A stretch of 64,000 nucleotides of DNA from Pseudomonas putida NBRC 14164 (GTDB taxonomy: Bacteria > Pseudomonadota > Gammaproteobacteria > Pseudomonadales > Pseudomonadaceae): NCBI RefSeq assembly GCF_000412675.1, contig NC_021505.1, forward strand, positions 3,404,501-3,468,500, read 5' to 3'. Positions 35,678 to 44,223 of the stretch are shown here, one piece after another (the first letter of the stretch is position 1; the number at the start of each line of letters is the position of its first letter). The translations under genes were made by a program, and so were the position numbers. Below the pieces are notes generated by a model. That model had not been told where the DNA came from and did not search any database. It saw only the letters and a list, made by a program, of their open reading frames with translations.

Positions 35678-37021
35678 TCATGACGCCCGCTTCTTCCATG
35701 CTTCGTATCGGGCAAGCAGCGGCTGAACGCTCAACCCGTGCAGCAGGATGCTCAACGCCACCACTGACAACACCAGGTTGGTGCTTAGTACCGCATGGCC
35801 TGGGAGAAGCCCATGGTTAAGGGCATGGAAAAGGTAGTAGAAACTGCCGATACCGCGGATGCCAAACCATCCAAGCAGCCCACGTTGCCGAATATCCACC
35901 AGTCCCCGAATGGGGAACAGGGCAATGCTGAAGGGACGAATCAGCAGGAACAACGCACCGGCGACCAGTAACGCCCGCCAGTCCCAATGCTCTATCAGCA
36001 CCACCCCCAGCAAGGTCACGAGGAACACCTCCATTGCCCGCTCGATCAGGCTTCCGAAGGCCAGCATGTCCCCCAGCATGATCCCCGCTGCAACCTGAGA
36101 ATCGTCCAGCCCTTTCACATCACCTGTCACGGCCAGCTCCGGCGCTACATGCTGGTGGCCTACCACCGGCTGCACAAGGTGTTCGGCGGCCGGCTGTTGT
36201 GGGCCGCTGGACGTGTGAACCTCCGCCTGGCGCAAGCCCAGCCCGGCAGCAAACACCGCGAGAAACCCGTAGGCCTGAATCGATTCGGCGAGCACATAGG
36301 CCAGCGCGATCAATGCCAAGGCCAGGTAATCATTGGGCGATACGGTACTGTCGTCGTTGCGCAGCCGCAGGAACAGCGTAAATTTGCCCAGCCCGCGCCC
36401 CATCCAGTAGCCAAGAAGCAAACCAGCAGTTACTGCCCATAGCATGTCCTTCATCAACCAGTCAGCGAGCCAGGCCTGCCCGGTGTTCTGTTGCAGGAAC
36501 AACCCAAGGATGACAAAGGGAAAGGCCACTCCATCGTTCAGGCCAGCCTCCCCGGACAAACTGAAACGCACAGGGTCTTCGTCCTGGGCATCGGCCACCT
36601 GCACCAGTGTCGCAAGCACTGGGTCTGTGGGTGCAAGGATCGCCCCGATCAGCACCGAAACACCCCATTCGAGGTGCAGCCCGTAGTGCAACACCAGCGT
36701 TACGCCACCGATGCACATCATCATCACAGGCCCTGCCAGGTAAAACGCGGCCAACCATCGGCGGTCATGCAAGGGCAGGCGCAGCTTCAAACCGCTGAAG
36801 AACAGCGAAAAAAGCACTGCGACCTCGGTCAGGTGCTCCATCCACTCACTGGACTTGCTGACATCCAGATGAAGAAAGCCCAGCCCGGACGATCCGAGCC
36901 CGATGCCCAGCGCAAGGCACACCACAGAGGATGTCACCGGCATCCAGCGTAGATAGGAGGATGAAAGCGCGAGCAGCAGCAAGACCATGCCCAGCATGGC
37001 GAACCAGACGATGAAGGTCAT
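35678..37021 (-). CDS. Sodium/proton antiporter (CPA1, NhaP type)
   Basis: 447 residues from ATG 37021; the frame is open to 37147 but the extra part is not membrane-like. No strong ribosome site was seen. About 11-12 hydrophobic segments. The transport core carries GAILAPTDPVLATLVQ and SGEAGLNDGVAFPFVILG, the TDP and ND motifs of the cation-binding site in CPA1 exchangers, and HWDWRALLVAGALFLLIRPFSIALF near the end. GIRGIGSFYYLFHALN matches the conserved late transmembrane motif. It exports Na+ or K+ in exchange for H+ across the inner membrane, fitting salt or pH stress. Confidence 0.88.
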   Translation of the reverse strand: MTFIVWFAMLGMVLLLLALSSSYLRWMPVTSSVVCLALGIGLGSSGLGFLHLDVSKSSEWMEHLTEVAVLFSLFFSGLKLRLPLHDRRWLAAFYLAGPVMMMCIGGVTLVLHYGLHLEWGVSVLIGAILAPTDPVLATLVQVADAQDEDPVRFSLSGEAGLNDGVAFPFVILGLFLQQNTGQAWLADWLMKDMLWAVTAGLLLGYWMGRGLGKFTLFLRLRNDDSTVSPNDYLALALIALAYVLAESIQAYGFLAVFAAGLGLRQAEVHTSSGPQQPAAEHLVQPVVGHQHVAPELAVTGDVKGLDDSQVAAGIMLGDMLAFGSLIERAMEVFLVTLLGVVLIEHWDWRALLVAGALFLLIRPFSIALFPIRGLVDIRQRGLLGWFGIRGIGSFYYLFHALNHGLLPGHAVLSTNLVLSVVALSILLHGLSVQPLLARYEAWKKRAS

Positions 37022-37171
37022 CTGCGCAGGTGGCCTGGTAGAGTTGTCGATCAGCTTTTGACTTTCCGTTACGACGCGTCGTTCCACTGCGATAACCCGA
37101 CTCGGGCTGGCCGGTATTCGCAGCTTGCGCTCACACAGTCGAAGCAACGCCGAAACAATCAGCCATGCCCT

Positions 37172-39118
37172 TCATGTCGCCTGATCAAGTGCCCGGCGTA
37201 CCTTGGCGAGCAGTTCGCTGACCTGGAACGGCTTGATCAGCATGTCCATTCCACTGCCCAGAAACGCCTGGCGGTCCAGGGCCATCTCCGCATAGCCGGT
37301 CATGAACAGCACCGGTAACCCTGGGCGGTAGGCCCGCGCCATATCGGCAAGCTCGCGCCCACTGATCCCAGGCAGACCGACATCGGTGAGCAGCAACTGG
37401 ATGCCGGCCTCTTCACGCAGATGATCAAGTGCCTGCTCGATGGTTTCGGCCAAGGTGCACCGGTACCCGGCATCGGTCAGCACTTCTGCCACTGACAGGC
37501 GTACCGAGGCCATGTCCTCCACCACCAGCACATGTTCACCGGCCCCTCGCTGATCGACTTGCGGCATGCGCTGCTCGCAGGATTCCTGCTGGTTGCTGGC
37601 GGGCAGCATCAGGATGACTTCCGTGCCCCGCCCCGGCACGCTGTGGATCGCCACGTGTCCGCCCGACTGGCGGGCAAAACCGTAGATGGTCGATAGCCCA
37701 AGCCCGGTACCCTGCCCTAACGGCTTGGTGGTGAAAAACGGGTCGAATACCTTTTCCAGCAGCTCTGGCGCGATGCCACAGCCATCATCGCGTACCGTCA
37801 CCGCAACATAAGGGCCGTCCTGCAGGTTGGGGTCGCCGAGTGAGAAGCTCGCCGCCGTATTCACCCAGATATGCCCGCCCTTGGCCAAGGCATCGCGGGC
37901 ATTGATCACCAGGTTGAGCACCGCGCTTTCCAGCTGGATCGGGTCTACCAGTGCGATCGTCGGCTCACGGGACAGCTCCAGTTTCAGCACGATTCTCTCA
38001 CCGATGGTGCGGTTGATCAGTTCTTCCAGCGAGCGTACCCGCTCGTTGATGTCCACCGGCCGCGTGTCCAGAGGCTGCTGCCGTGCGAAGGCGAGCAGCC
38101 GATGGGTCAGCGAGGCAGCGCTCATGGCAGAGCTCAGGGCCGCGTCGGCGTATGCAGGGACCTTTTCGATACGGCTCTCTGCCACCCGTTTGCGAATCAG
38201 CTCAAGGCTGGTGATGATGCCGGTCAACAGGTTGTTGAAGTCATGGGCGATGCCACCAGTAAGACTGCCCAGGGCATCCATCTTCTGCAGTTGCAGCAGC
38301 TGCGCCTCGGTCTGTTCGCGCTGGGCCGTTTCCCGGGCCAACTGGGTGTTGGCGTCCTCAAGGCGCGCCAGGTGTGAGCGCTCGCGGTGGCGATGCTCGG
38401 TGACGTCTTCGACGAACACCAGGCACAACCCAGGCGCCCGGTAGGGCGATAGCTGCCATTCGGTATCCCTGGGCATGCCGCCCACGTGCATGGCCAACGT
38501 ACCACGCCAGCGCTGCCCCGCAAGCAGGTGCTGACGCAACTCGGCGATGACGGTTTGCTGGTCTTCGGCAAAGCATTCCTGCAGCGCCTCGGGGTTGTGA
38601 TTGTCCTGGGTCAGCTGCTCGAAGGCATGGTTGCATTCATGCACCTTCAGCCTGTCGTCGATTACGGCGATCGGGGCTGACACATTGGTGAAGATTTCCC
38701 GAAAACTGGCCTCGCTGTCCCGCAAGGCCCGCTCGGTGTCGCGCACCCGCAGCAAAGTACGCAGCGTGGCCACCAGCACATCGGCGTCCACGGGGTGAAC
38801 CAGGTAGGCATCGGCGCCTGCGTCGAGCCCGGTAATGATGTCCCCCGTCTGGATCGACGCCGCCGACACGTGGATCACCGGCAGCAAGGCGGTCTCGGGC
38901 TTGGCACGCAGCAGACGGACGATATCGAAGCCGCTCATGTCTGGCAGGTTGACGTCCAGGATCAGGGCATCGAAATGCTCGCTACCGATCAGCGCCAGCC
39001 CCTCGCCACCGGTGCCTGCCTCCGTCACGGTGTATCCATGCAATGCCAGGCGACGGCGCAGCGCATAGCGTGTGGCGACATTGTCGTCAACGATCAGCAG
39101 GCGGATGTCAGCGTTCAT
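37172..39118 (-). CDS. Hybrid sensor kinase (REC-PAS-HisKA-HATPase-REC), last stressosome-operon gene
   Basis: 648 residues from ATG 39118, overlapping the previous gene by 11 bases; the frame extends upstream but without support. Domain order: REC1 (LLIVDDNVATRY, LILDVNLPDMSG), PAS (about 145-240), HisKA (LGSLTGGIAHDFNNLLTGI, about 290), HATPase (NLVINARDALAKGG, DDGCGI, GQGTGLGLSTIYGFARQSGG), REC2 (VLVVEDMASVRLS, LLTDVGLPGISG). There is no DNA-binding output, so it passes signals to another regulator or acts as a phosphate switchboard. Its place at the end of rsbRST-phosphatase suggests it is the output of the stressosome. Confidence 0.92.
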   Translation of the reverse strand: MNADIRLLIVDDNVATRYALRRRLALHGYTVTEAGTGGEGLALIGSEHFDALILDVNLPDMSGFDIVRLLRAKPETALLPVIHVSAASIQTGDIITGLDAGADAYLVHPVDADVLVATLRTLLRVRDTERALRDSEASFREIFTNVSAPIAVIDDRLKVHECNHAFEQLTQDNHNPEALQECFAEDQQTVIAELRQHLLAGQRWRGTLAMHVGGMPRDTEWQLSPYRAPGLCLVFVEDVTEHRHRERSHLARLEDANTQLARETAQREQTEAQLLQLQKMDALGSLTGGIAHDFNNLLTGIITSLELIRKRVAESRIEKVPAYADAALSSAMSAASLTHRLLAFARQQPLDTRPVDINERVRSLEELINRTIGERIVLKLELSREPTIALVDPIQLESAVLNLVINARDALAKGGHIWVNTAASFSLGDPNLQDGPYVAVTVRDDGCGIAPELLEKVFDPFFTTKPLGQGTGLGLSTIYGFARQSGGHVAIHSVPGRGTEVILMLPASNQQESCEQRMPQVDQRGAGEHVLVVEDMASVRLSVAEVLTDAGYRCTLAETIEQALDHLREEAGIQLLLTDVGLPGISGRELADMARAYRPGLPVLFMTGYAEMALDRQAFLGSGMDMLIKPFQVSELLAKVRRALDQAT

Positions 39119-39980
39119 CAGCGCTCTCCTGGGCCAGCGCCATAGGCAGGATGACAAAGAACGATGATCCGCTGCCGGGCGTACTTTCAACCCCCACCTC
39201 GCCGCCCAGCAGCGCCGCAAAACGCTTGCACAGCGACAGCCCTAGCCCCGTGCCACGCAAGCGTTTCTGTAGCGGCGAGTCAATCTGGGCGAAATCTTCG
39301 AACAAACCACCGAGCAGCTCGGGGGCAATCCCGATACCCGTGTCGCTCACGGCAAAACGCACCTGGTCGCTACCCAACAGCTGCGCCGAAACACGCACCT
39401 CGCCACGGGTGGTGAATTTCAGGGCGTTGGAAATGAAGTTGCGCAGGATCTGCGCCAGCTTCTTGTCATCTGTATACATCTTCGGCAGGCCTTGCGGCTC
39501 TTCGAAGATCAGGTCCACCGCGCCGGTGTCGACGATCGGGCGGAACATGCCGCGCAAAGCCGCGAACAGGTCGAGCATATCGAACCAGGCAGGCGATATG
39601 GTAATGCGGCCCGCTTCGATCTTGGCAAGGTCGAGCAGGTCGTCGACCATGTCGCCCAGCTCTCGCGTTGCCGTGCTGATAAACGCCACCTGCAACTGCT
39701 GCTCCTTGCTCAACGGCCCGTCCACCTCGTCGGCGAGCAGGCTGGTGATGCTCAGGATCGAACCCAGCGGCGTGCGGAACTCGTGGCTCATGTAGGAAAG
39801 GAAGCGGCTTTTCAGGTCCGAAGCCTGGCGCAGTTGCTCAGCCTGGGTGTCCAGCTCGGCATACAGCGCCAGCACCCCCTGGTTGGTGTCCTCCAGTTCG
39901 GCGCGCAAGGCCTGGTTTTCCGCCTGCAGGCGGGCGATGAGGTCGGCCTGCTCGACGCTATTGCTGGATGATTCAGCCAT
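39108..39980 (-). CDS. Histidine kinase of the stressosome operon
   Basis: 290 residues, ATG 39980, overlapping the phosphatase gene by eight bases. A coiled coil (residues 8-55, AENQALRAELEDTNQGVLALYAELDTQ pattern) leads to HisKA FLSYMSHEFRTPLGSILSI with the phospho-His, then the HATPase with LRNFISNALKFTTRG, SDTGIGIAPE and LRGTGLGLSLCKRFAALLGGEVGVES. There is no sensory domain or membrane segment of its own, so it must be driven by a partner, most simply the stressosome phosphatase or RsbT upstream. Confidence 0.92.
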   Translation of the reverse strand: MAESSSNSVEQADLIARLQAENQALRAELEDTNQGVLALYAELDTQAEQLRQASDLKSRFLSYMSHEFRTPLGSILSITSLLADEVDGPLSKEQQLQVAFISTATRELGDMVDDLLDLAKIEAGRITISPAWFDMLDLFAALRGMFRPIVDTGAVDLIFEEPQGLPKMYTDDKKLAQILRNFISNALKFTTRGEVRVSAQLLGSDQVRFAVSDTGIGIAPELLGGLFEDFAQIDSPLQKRLRGTGLGLSLCKRFAALLGGEVGVESTPGSGSSFFVILPMALAQESADER

Positions 39981-40989
39981 GCACGGTCTCCAGGTCGATG
40001 ACCAACACCGTCACGTCGTCCCGCCCACGGCAGAAATCGCGATGCAACACGGCAGCGATGACCGCCGGGTGGCGGTGCACAAGGCCGGGGTAGGTTTGCA
40101 GGCTCCAACGCGACTGCAGGCCGTCACTGAACATGATCAACAGATTTCCTTTCACGTGAGCGTAGTCGAACACCTGGCCCTTGCGGTATTGCCCGCCGAC
40201 GATGCCCGGGTGCGAGGCCAGGCCGCGCGGCCGTTCGGTGCCGACCAGGGTTGCGCCGATATTGCCGATGCCGATGAACGACAGGTGGTCAGCAGCACCT
40301 TCGTACCGGGCGATGGCAACCGCACCGCCGCGGGTGCCGGCCATTGCATGATGCATCTCGCCAAGCAAGTGCTCCGGCGCGCTGAAGGGCGCCAGGGTAA
40401 AGGCCTGGATACCCGCGTTGGCCGCACGCTCGGCCTCCTCGCCATGGCCAAGCCCATCGATCAGTACGGCGCTGATACGTTGTTCGGCCAGCGTCACATG
40501 CCAGCTATCACCGCAGGCCGGGTCATCGTGCAGCGAATGCTGGGTCACGCCGATGCGTATGTCCCTGCCCGTATGGCCCTGCCGGTAGAGGCGCGCCAGT
40601 ACCACAGCGCCCTTCGCGTCCGCATGCACATCGAATACCTGCGCCAGGCGGCTGACCGCCCCCAGCCCGATGCCTTGGGTGCCGCCGGTGGAGTAGCCAT
40701 CGGCCAGGCAGTTGGCCAGGTCGAACCCTTGTGCACGGTCCACCGCCACCAGTTCCATACCCGGGTGGGCGTCATGCGCAAGAACGCGAAGATGCAATTC
40801 ACCATGCTCGGCGTGTTTGAGCACATTGCTGGCAAGCTCGGTGGCGACAATGGCCGCCCGGCCGGCGTCGGCAGCATTGAAACCAAGCTGCTCGGCCAGC
40901 CTCTGTGCAACACGCCGGGCATGGCCGACCTGGCTGGGGTCATCAAGGCGCAGCACCTGGGTCAAACTCGCTGCCAGGTTCAGGCCCAT
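39973..40989 (-). CDS. RsbX/RsbP-type: HATPase plus SpoIIE phosphatase
   Basis: 338 residues. The N-terminal half is an anti-sigma-type HATPase (ATELASNVLKHAEHGELHLR, about 45-65; GTQGIGLGAVSRLAQVFDV), while the C-terminal half is a PP2C/SpoIIE phosphatase (SVLIDGLGHGEEAERAANAG-like segment around 175, and DDVTVLVID at the end). RsbX in Bacillus dephosphorylates RsbR/RsbS and resets the stressosome; here the fused HATPase hints at an additional RsbW- or RsbT-like role. It overlaps rsbT by 10 bases and the kinase gene by eight, so the proteins are produced together. Confidence 0.9.
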   Translation of the reverse strand: MGLNLAASLTQVLRLDDPSQVGHARRVAQRLAEQLGFNAADAGRAAIVATELASNVLKHAEHGELHLRVLAHDAHPGMELVAVDRAQGFDLANCLADGYSTGGTQGIGLGAVSRLAQVFDVHADAKGAVVLARLYRQGHTGRDIRIGVTQHSLHDDPACGDSWHVTLAEQRISAVLIDGLGHGEEAERAANAGIQAFTLAPFSAPEHLLGEMHHAMAGTRGGAVAIARYEGAADHLSFIGIGNIGATLVGTERPRGLASHPGIVGGQYRKGQVFDYAHVKGNLLIMFSDGLQSRWSLQTYPGLVHRHPAVIAAVLHRDFCRGRDDVTVLVIDLETVHG

Positions 40990-41384
40990 CGTGTGATCGT
41001 TACCCGGGTACCTTGCCCGGGGGTGGTGTCCAGTTCGAATTCGTCTACCAGTCGGCGCGCGCCGGTCAACCCCAGGCCCAGCCCGCCGCCGGACGTCCAG
41101 CCATCGGTGAGGGCCAGTTTGACGTCGGCGATACCCGGCCCCTCGTCACGAAACACCAGGCGCAGGCCAACCCGCCCGGCTTCCTCGATGACTTCCCAGT
41201 CCATATCACCGCCGCCACCGTATACCACGGTGTTACGTGCCAGCTCACTGACAGCCGTGACCAGTTTGGTGAGGTCGACCAACCGCATGCCGCAGTCGCT
41301 GGCAATCTTGCGGGTCAGCTGACGGGCCAGTACCACGTCCTGCTCCAGGCGAACCGGCTGGCTGCCGCTTTGGCGGATGCTCAT
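40980..41384 (-). CDS. rsbT: RsbT: stressosome switch kinase
   Basis: 134 residues, ATG 41384, overlapping rsbS by four bases. GHKL fold: N-box LVTAVSELARNTVVYGGGG, G1 RDEGPGIAD, G2 GGGLGLGLTGARRLVDEF. It is the same length and motif order as Bacillus RsbT, which phosphorylates RsbR and RsbS and is then released to activate a downstream partner. With no RsbU gene here, its partner may be the SpoIIE protein next door. Confidence 0.93.
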   Translation of the reverse strand: MSIRQSGSQPVRLEQDVVLARQLTRKIASDCGMRLVDLTKLVTAVSELARNTVVYGGGGDMDWEVIEEAGRVGLRLVFRDEGPGIADVKLALTDGWTSGGGLGLGLTGARRLVDEFELDTTPGQGTRVTITRWA

Positions 41385-41743
41385 GAGTGGCCTACTCGCT
41401 GGCGCAACAGATGCATGCCGCGGTCGACATTCAGTGCCGTGCTTACCCCAGGCAAGGTCAGGCCAAGTTCCACCAAGGTGATGGCCACCGCAGGTTGCAT
41501 GCCGACCAGCACCGTCTCGGCATCCATTATTCGTGAAAGGCCGGAAATACTGGCGATCATGCGGCCAATGAACGAGTCGACCATATCCAGCGCGGAAATA
41601 TCGATCAGCACGCCGCGGGCAGACGTCTGGTCGATTCGGTCGGTAAGATCGTCCTGCAGGCGCAGCGCCAGTTGGTCGTGCATGTCGACCTGAATGGTTA
41701 CCAGCAGGAATTCACCCATTTGCAGAATGGGAATACGCTCCAT
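41381..41743 (-). CDS. rsbS: RsbS: stressosome scaffold STAS protein
   Basis: 120 residues, ATG 41743. STAS domain with the regulatory serine context intact: LIDISALDMVDSFIGRMIASI, in which Bacillus RsbS is phosphorylated at the Ser of VDSF. AVAITLVELGLTLPGV matches the end helix. Four bases downstream of rsbR. It builds the icosahedral core with RsbR and holds RsbT. Confidence 0.94.
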   Translation of the reverse strand: MERIPILQMGEFLLVTIQVDMHDQLALRLQDDLTDRIDQTSARGVLIDISALDMVDSFIGRMIASISGLSRIMDAETVLVGMQPAVAITLVELGLTLPGVSTALNVDRGMHLLRQRVGHS

Positions 41744-41747
41744 CGCC

Positions 41748-42599
41748 TCACACCTTCTCGCCAGTGCTGGTACCCAGACGCGACAGCGCCAGCTTCAAGG
41801 CGTCCGCAAGGTTGGACTTGGTGGTCAGCGTGCCCAGGTCAAGGCCCAAGTGCACGATGGTCTGGGCAATCTGCGGGCGAACACCGCTGATGATGCAATC
41901 GGCGCCCATCAGGCGGATGGCCGTCACGGTCTTGAGCAGGTGCTGGGCGACCAGGGTATCTACAGTCGGCACACCGGTTATATCGATGATGGCAATTTCG
42001 GAGCCGGTATCGACGATGCGCTGCAGCAGCGATTCCATCACTGTCTGGCTGCGTTGCGAGTCGAGTGTGCCGATCAACGGCAGGGCCAGTACGCCCTCCC
42101 AGAGTTTGACGACCGGGGTGGACAGCTCAAGCAGTTCTTCCTGCTGGCGCTTGATGACGGCTTCGCGGTTTTTCTGATAAGTACGGATGGTGTGCAGGCC
42201 GAATGCGTCGAGCAGTTGGGAGATTTCCCACAGCTGTTCGGCCAACAACGCGGGCTGTTCGCGGTAATGGGCCTGCAGCAGTGTAAATAGCGGGCCTTTG
42301 AGGGCGAAGATGAAATTGGCTGTCTGGTGCGATTCCTGCCCAACCTGCGCACGGCTGGCAGAGAGTTTTTCGAGGAAATGGCGCGTTTCTTCCCATTCTT
42401 CTACGCCAATCTGCGTACCTGCCTCCTTGCGCAGCGCGTCGATCACCAGCTGCAGGAAGTCTCGGGTTTCCTGGCGCAAGTCATGCTCACGGATATTGCG
42501 GGTCGCCCCGTTGGCTTCCAGTGCGCTGAGCCATTGCGCCAACAACTGCGGCTGATTACCGACGATTGCTTCCAACGAGCTGTTCTGCAGTGCTGCCAT
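41748..42599 (-). CDS. rsbR: RsbR: stressosome sensor STAS protein
   Basis: 283 residues from ATG 42599 (AGGAG nine bases upstream; the open frame reaches 42668). The N-terminal helical globin-like sensor (residues 1-150) is followed by a linker and a STAS domain: AIIDITGVPTVDTLVAQHLLKTVTAIRLMGADCIISGVRPQIAQTIVHLGLDLGTLTTK. Both phospho-threonine contexts known from Bacillus RsbRA (the Thr of VDT and the later TTK Thr) are present. First gene of the operon. The N-domain presumably senses the inducing stress; no haem-binding His is obvious. Confidence 0.93.
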   Translation of the reverse strand: MAALQNSSLEAIVGNQPQLLAQWLSALEANGATRNIREHDLRQETRDFLQLVIDALRKEAGTQIGVEEWEETRHFLEKLSASRAQVGQESHQTANFIFALKGPLFTLLQAHYREQPALLAEQLWEISQLLDAFGLHTIRTYQKNREAVIKRQQEELLELSTPVVKLWEGVLALPLIGTLDSQRSQTVMESLLQRIVDTGSEIAIIDITGVPTVDTLVAQHLLKTVTAIRLMGADCIISGVRPQIAQTIVHLGLDLGTLTTKSNLADALKLALSRLGTSTGEKV

Positions 42600-42832
42600 G
42601 TACGGTTTGCTCCTGAAAAAAAGGCCTGGCCGGCTCATCGATGTTTTTGCCAGCTTGGAAAATGACACCTACCGATGAAAATAGTTGTGGCACTTAGCGA
42701 TAATTGATTGCGCCATCTTTTGTGCCGTTAACTGTAGGCCAAGTTCATGGGGTATGTGGGCTGCACACCCTCATCTACAGAGCTTTCAGCACTCCACTGT
42801 GGTCACACGCTATAGATCACTGGAGAAAAGTC

Positions 42833-43249
42833 ATGAAATTCGCGCAATTCTGCCAATGGCTCGCCAAGCACGCCGGTAAACCGAGCACCTTCCTCATCGC
42901 TGTAGTGCTGATTGCCATGTGGGCTGCATCCGGCCCTTGGTTTCACTACAACGACACCTGGCAGCTCATCGTCAATACGTCGACGACCATTATCACTTTC
43001 CTGATGGTTTTTCTTATTCAGAACACCCAGAACCGGGACAACGACATGATCCACGTGAAGCTCGACGAACTCATCCGCGCTACAAAATCTGCGGAGCAGT
43101 CGGTGCTGGATCTCGAAGCGCTCGACAGCCGCCAGATTCATCAGCTTCGCAAGGCGTATGAGGCGATGGGCAGCCGCTGTGAACCGGCCGCACAACCGGT
43201 TGTTGAAGAGGATGAGGGCTCTGCCGCCCGGGATAACCTGCAGCGCTAG
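42833..43249 (+). CDS. Low-affinity iron/copper permease-family protein
   Basis: 138 residues, ATG 42833 with TGGAGAA upstream. MKFAQFCQWLAKHAGKPSTFLIAVVLIAMWAASGPWFHYNDTWQLIVNTSTTIITFLMVFLIQNTQNRD is the Fet4-like 'low affinity iron permease' core with two transmembrane helices and the QNTQNRD loop. A coil rich in Leu/Glu follows (KLDELIRATKSAEQSVLDLEALD). Bacterial members are half the size of yeast Fet4 and have no proven transport activity. It is divergent from the stressosome operon. Confidence 0.85.
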   Translation: MKFAQFCQWLAKHAGKPSTFLIAVVLIAMWAASGPWFHYNDTWQLIVNTSTTIITFLMVFLIQNTQNRDNDMIHVKLDELIRATKSAEQSVLDLEALDSRQIHQLRKAYEAMGSRCEPAAQPVVEEDEGSAARDNLQR

Positions 43250-43363
43250 GGTGGTTTGGCAGGTCGAAGCGCTTTCATCACGCTTCCACTCGTCAACCCT
43301 GCTGAACCCTGTCGCCACTGCGCGGGTCGCTAATGATGAGTGCACGAAAGAAAGGGAGCCCTC

Positions 43364-43453
43364 GTGAGCGAAATCTGCATTGGTATTTCCGGTTGGCGCC
43401 ATGGCCCACCCCGCAACAAGCCCTACCGCAAGGTGCTGGGGGCGCAGCCATGA
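43364..43453 (+). pseudogene. 5' fragment of a DUF72 gene
   Basis: From GTG 43364 (AGGGAG upstream) the frame reads MSEICIGISGWRHGPPRNKPYRKVLGAQP and stops at 43453. The start SEICIGISGWRY-PWRG-FYPKGL is the usual beginning of DUF72 proteins (about 240-300 residues), so only some 29 codons remain. Its TGA overlaps the ATG of the next gene, which may borrow its ribosome site. Confidence 0.6.
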
Positions 43454-44223
43454 ACGGGACTCTGCCCACCCCCAACTGCATTATCGACAAGGTCACCGCC
43501 GTGCACCGCCTGACGGTGCTCACACTCAACGTTCACAAGGGATTCACGCCGCTCAACCGCCGCTTCATCCTGCCAGAGCTGCGCGAGGCGGTGCGTGCCA
43601 CCGGCGCCGATCTGGTGTTCCTGCAAGAGGTGCATGGCAGCCACCAACACCATGCCGAGCGCCACTCCGCCTGGCCGCAAACCCCGCAATACGAATTTCT
43701 CGCCGACAGCATGTGGCCACAGTTCGCCTACGGGCTCAACGCGGCCTACCCCCATGGCGACCATGGCAATGCGCTGCTGTCCAAATTCCCGATCCGCACC
43801 TACGACAACCTGGACGTCTCGGTCCATGGCGACGAGGAGCGCGGCCTGCTGCACTGTCAGCTCGAAGTGCCGGGCCATGAACAGCTCCATGCCATTTGCG
43901 TACACCTGGGCCTGCGCGAAAACCATCGCCAGCGTCAGGTCAGCCTGCTCATGGCATTGCTCGAGAGCCTGCCGCCAGAGGAGCCGGTCATCGTCGCCGG
44001 CGACTTCAACGACTGGCGCCTGAAAGCCGATGCGCGGCTTTCGGGGCACTTGATCGAAGCATTCGGCAAACCGGCGCGCAGCTTTCCGGCCCGCCTGCCC
44101 CTGCTGCGCCTGGACCGTATTTACCTGCGCAATGCGCAAACCTGCAAGGCGCGGGTGTTGTCCAGCTACCCCTGGTCGCACCTCTCCGACCATGCCCCAC
44201 TGGTAGCCGAGGTGACGCTATGA
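43450..44223 (+). CDS. ybhP: Endonuclease/exonuclease/phosphatase-family protein (YbhP-like)
   Basis: 257 residues from ATG 43450. EEP fold: LTVLTLNVHKGFTPLNRRFILPELREAVRATGADLVFLQEVHG (catalytic Asn and Glu), VIVAGDFNDWR (Asp/Asn), SYPWSHLSDHAPLVAEVTL (Asp-His). The E. coli YbhP-YbhO-YbhN order is exactly conserved in the next two genes, each joined by ATGA-type overlaps. Role: probably phosphodiesterase or phosphatase acting with the cardiolipin synthase. The start lies inside the leftover DUF72 fragment. Confidence 0.88.
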   Translation: MNGTLPTPNCIIDKVTAVHRLTVLTLNVHKGFTPLNRRFILPELREAVRATGADLVFLQEVHGSHQHHAERHSAWPQTPQYEFLADSMWPQFAYGLNAAYPHGDHGNALLSKFPIRTYDNLDVSVHGDEERGLLHCQLEVPGHEQLHAICVHLGLRENHRQRQVSLLMALLESLPPEEPVIVAGDFNDWRLKADARLSGHLIEAFGKPARSFPARLPLLRLDRIYLRNAQTCKARVLSSYPWSHLSDHAPLVAEVTL

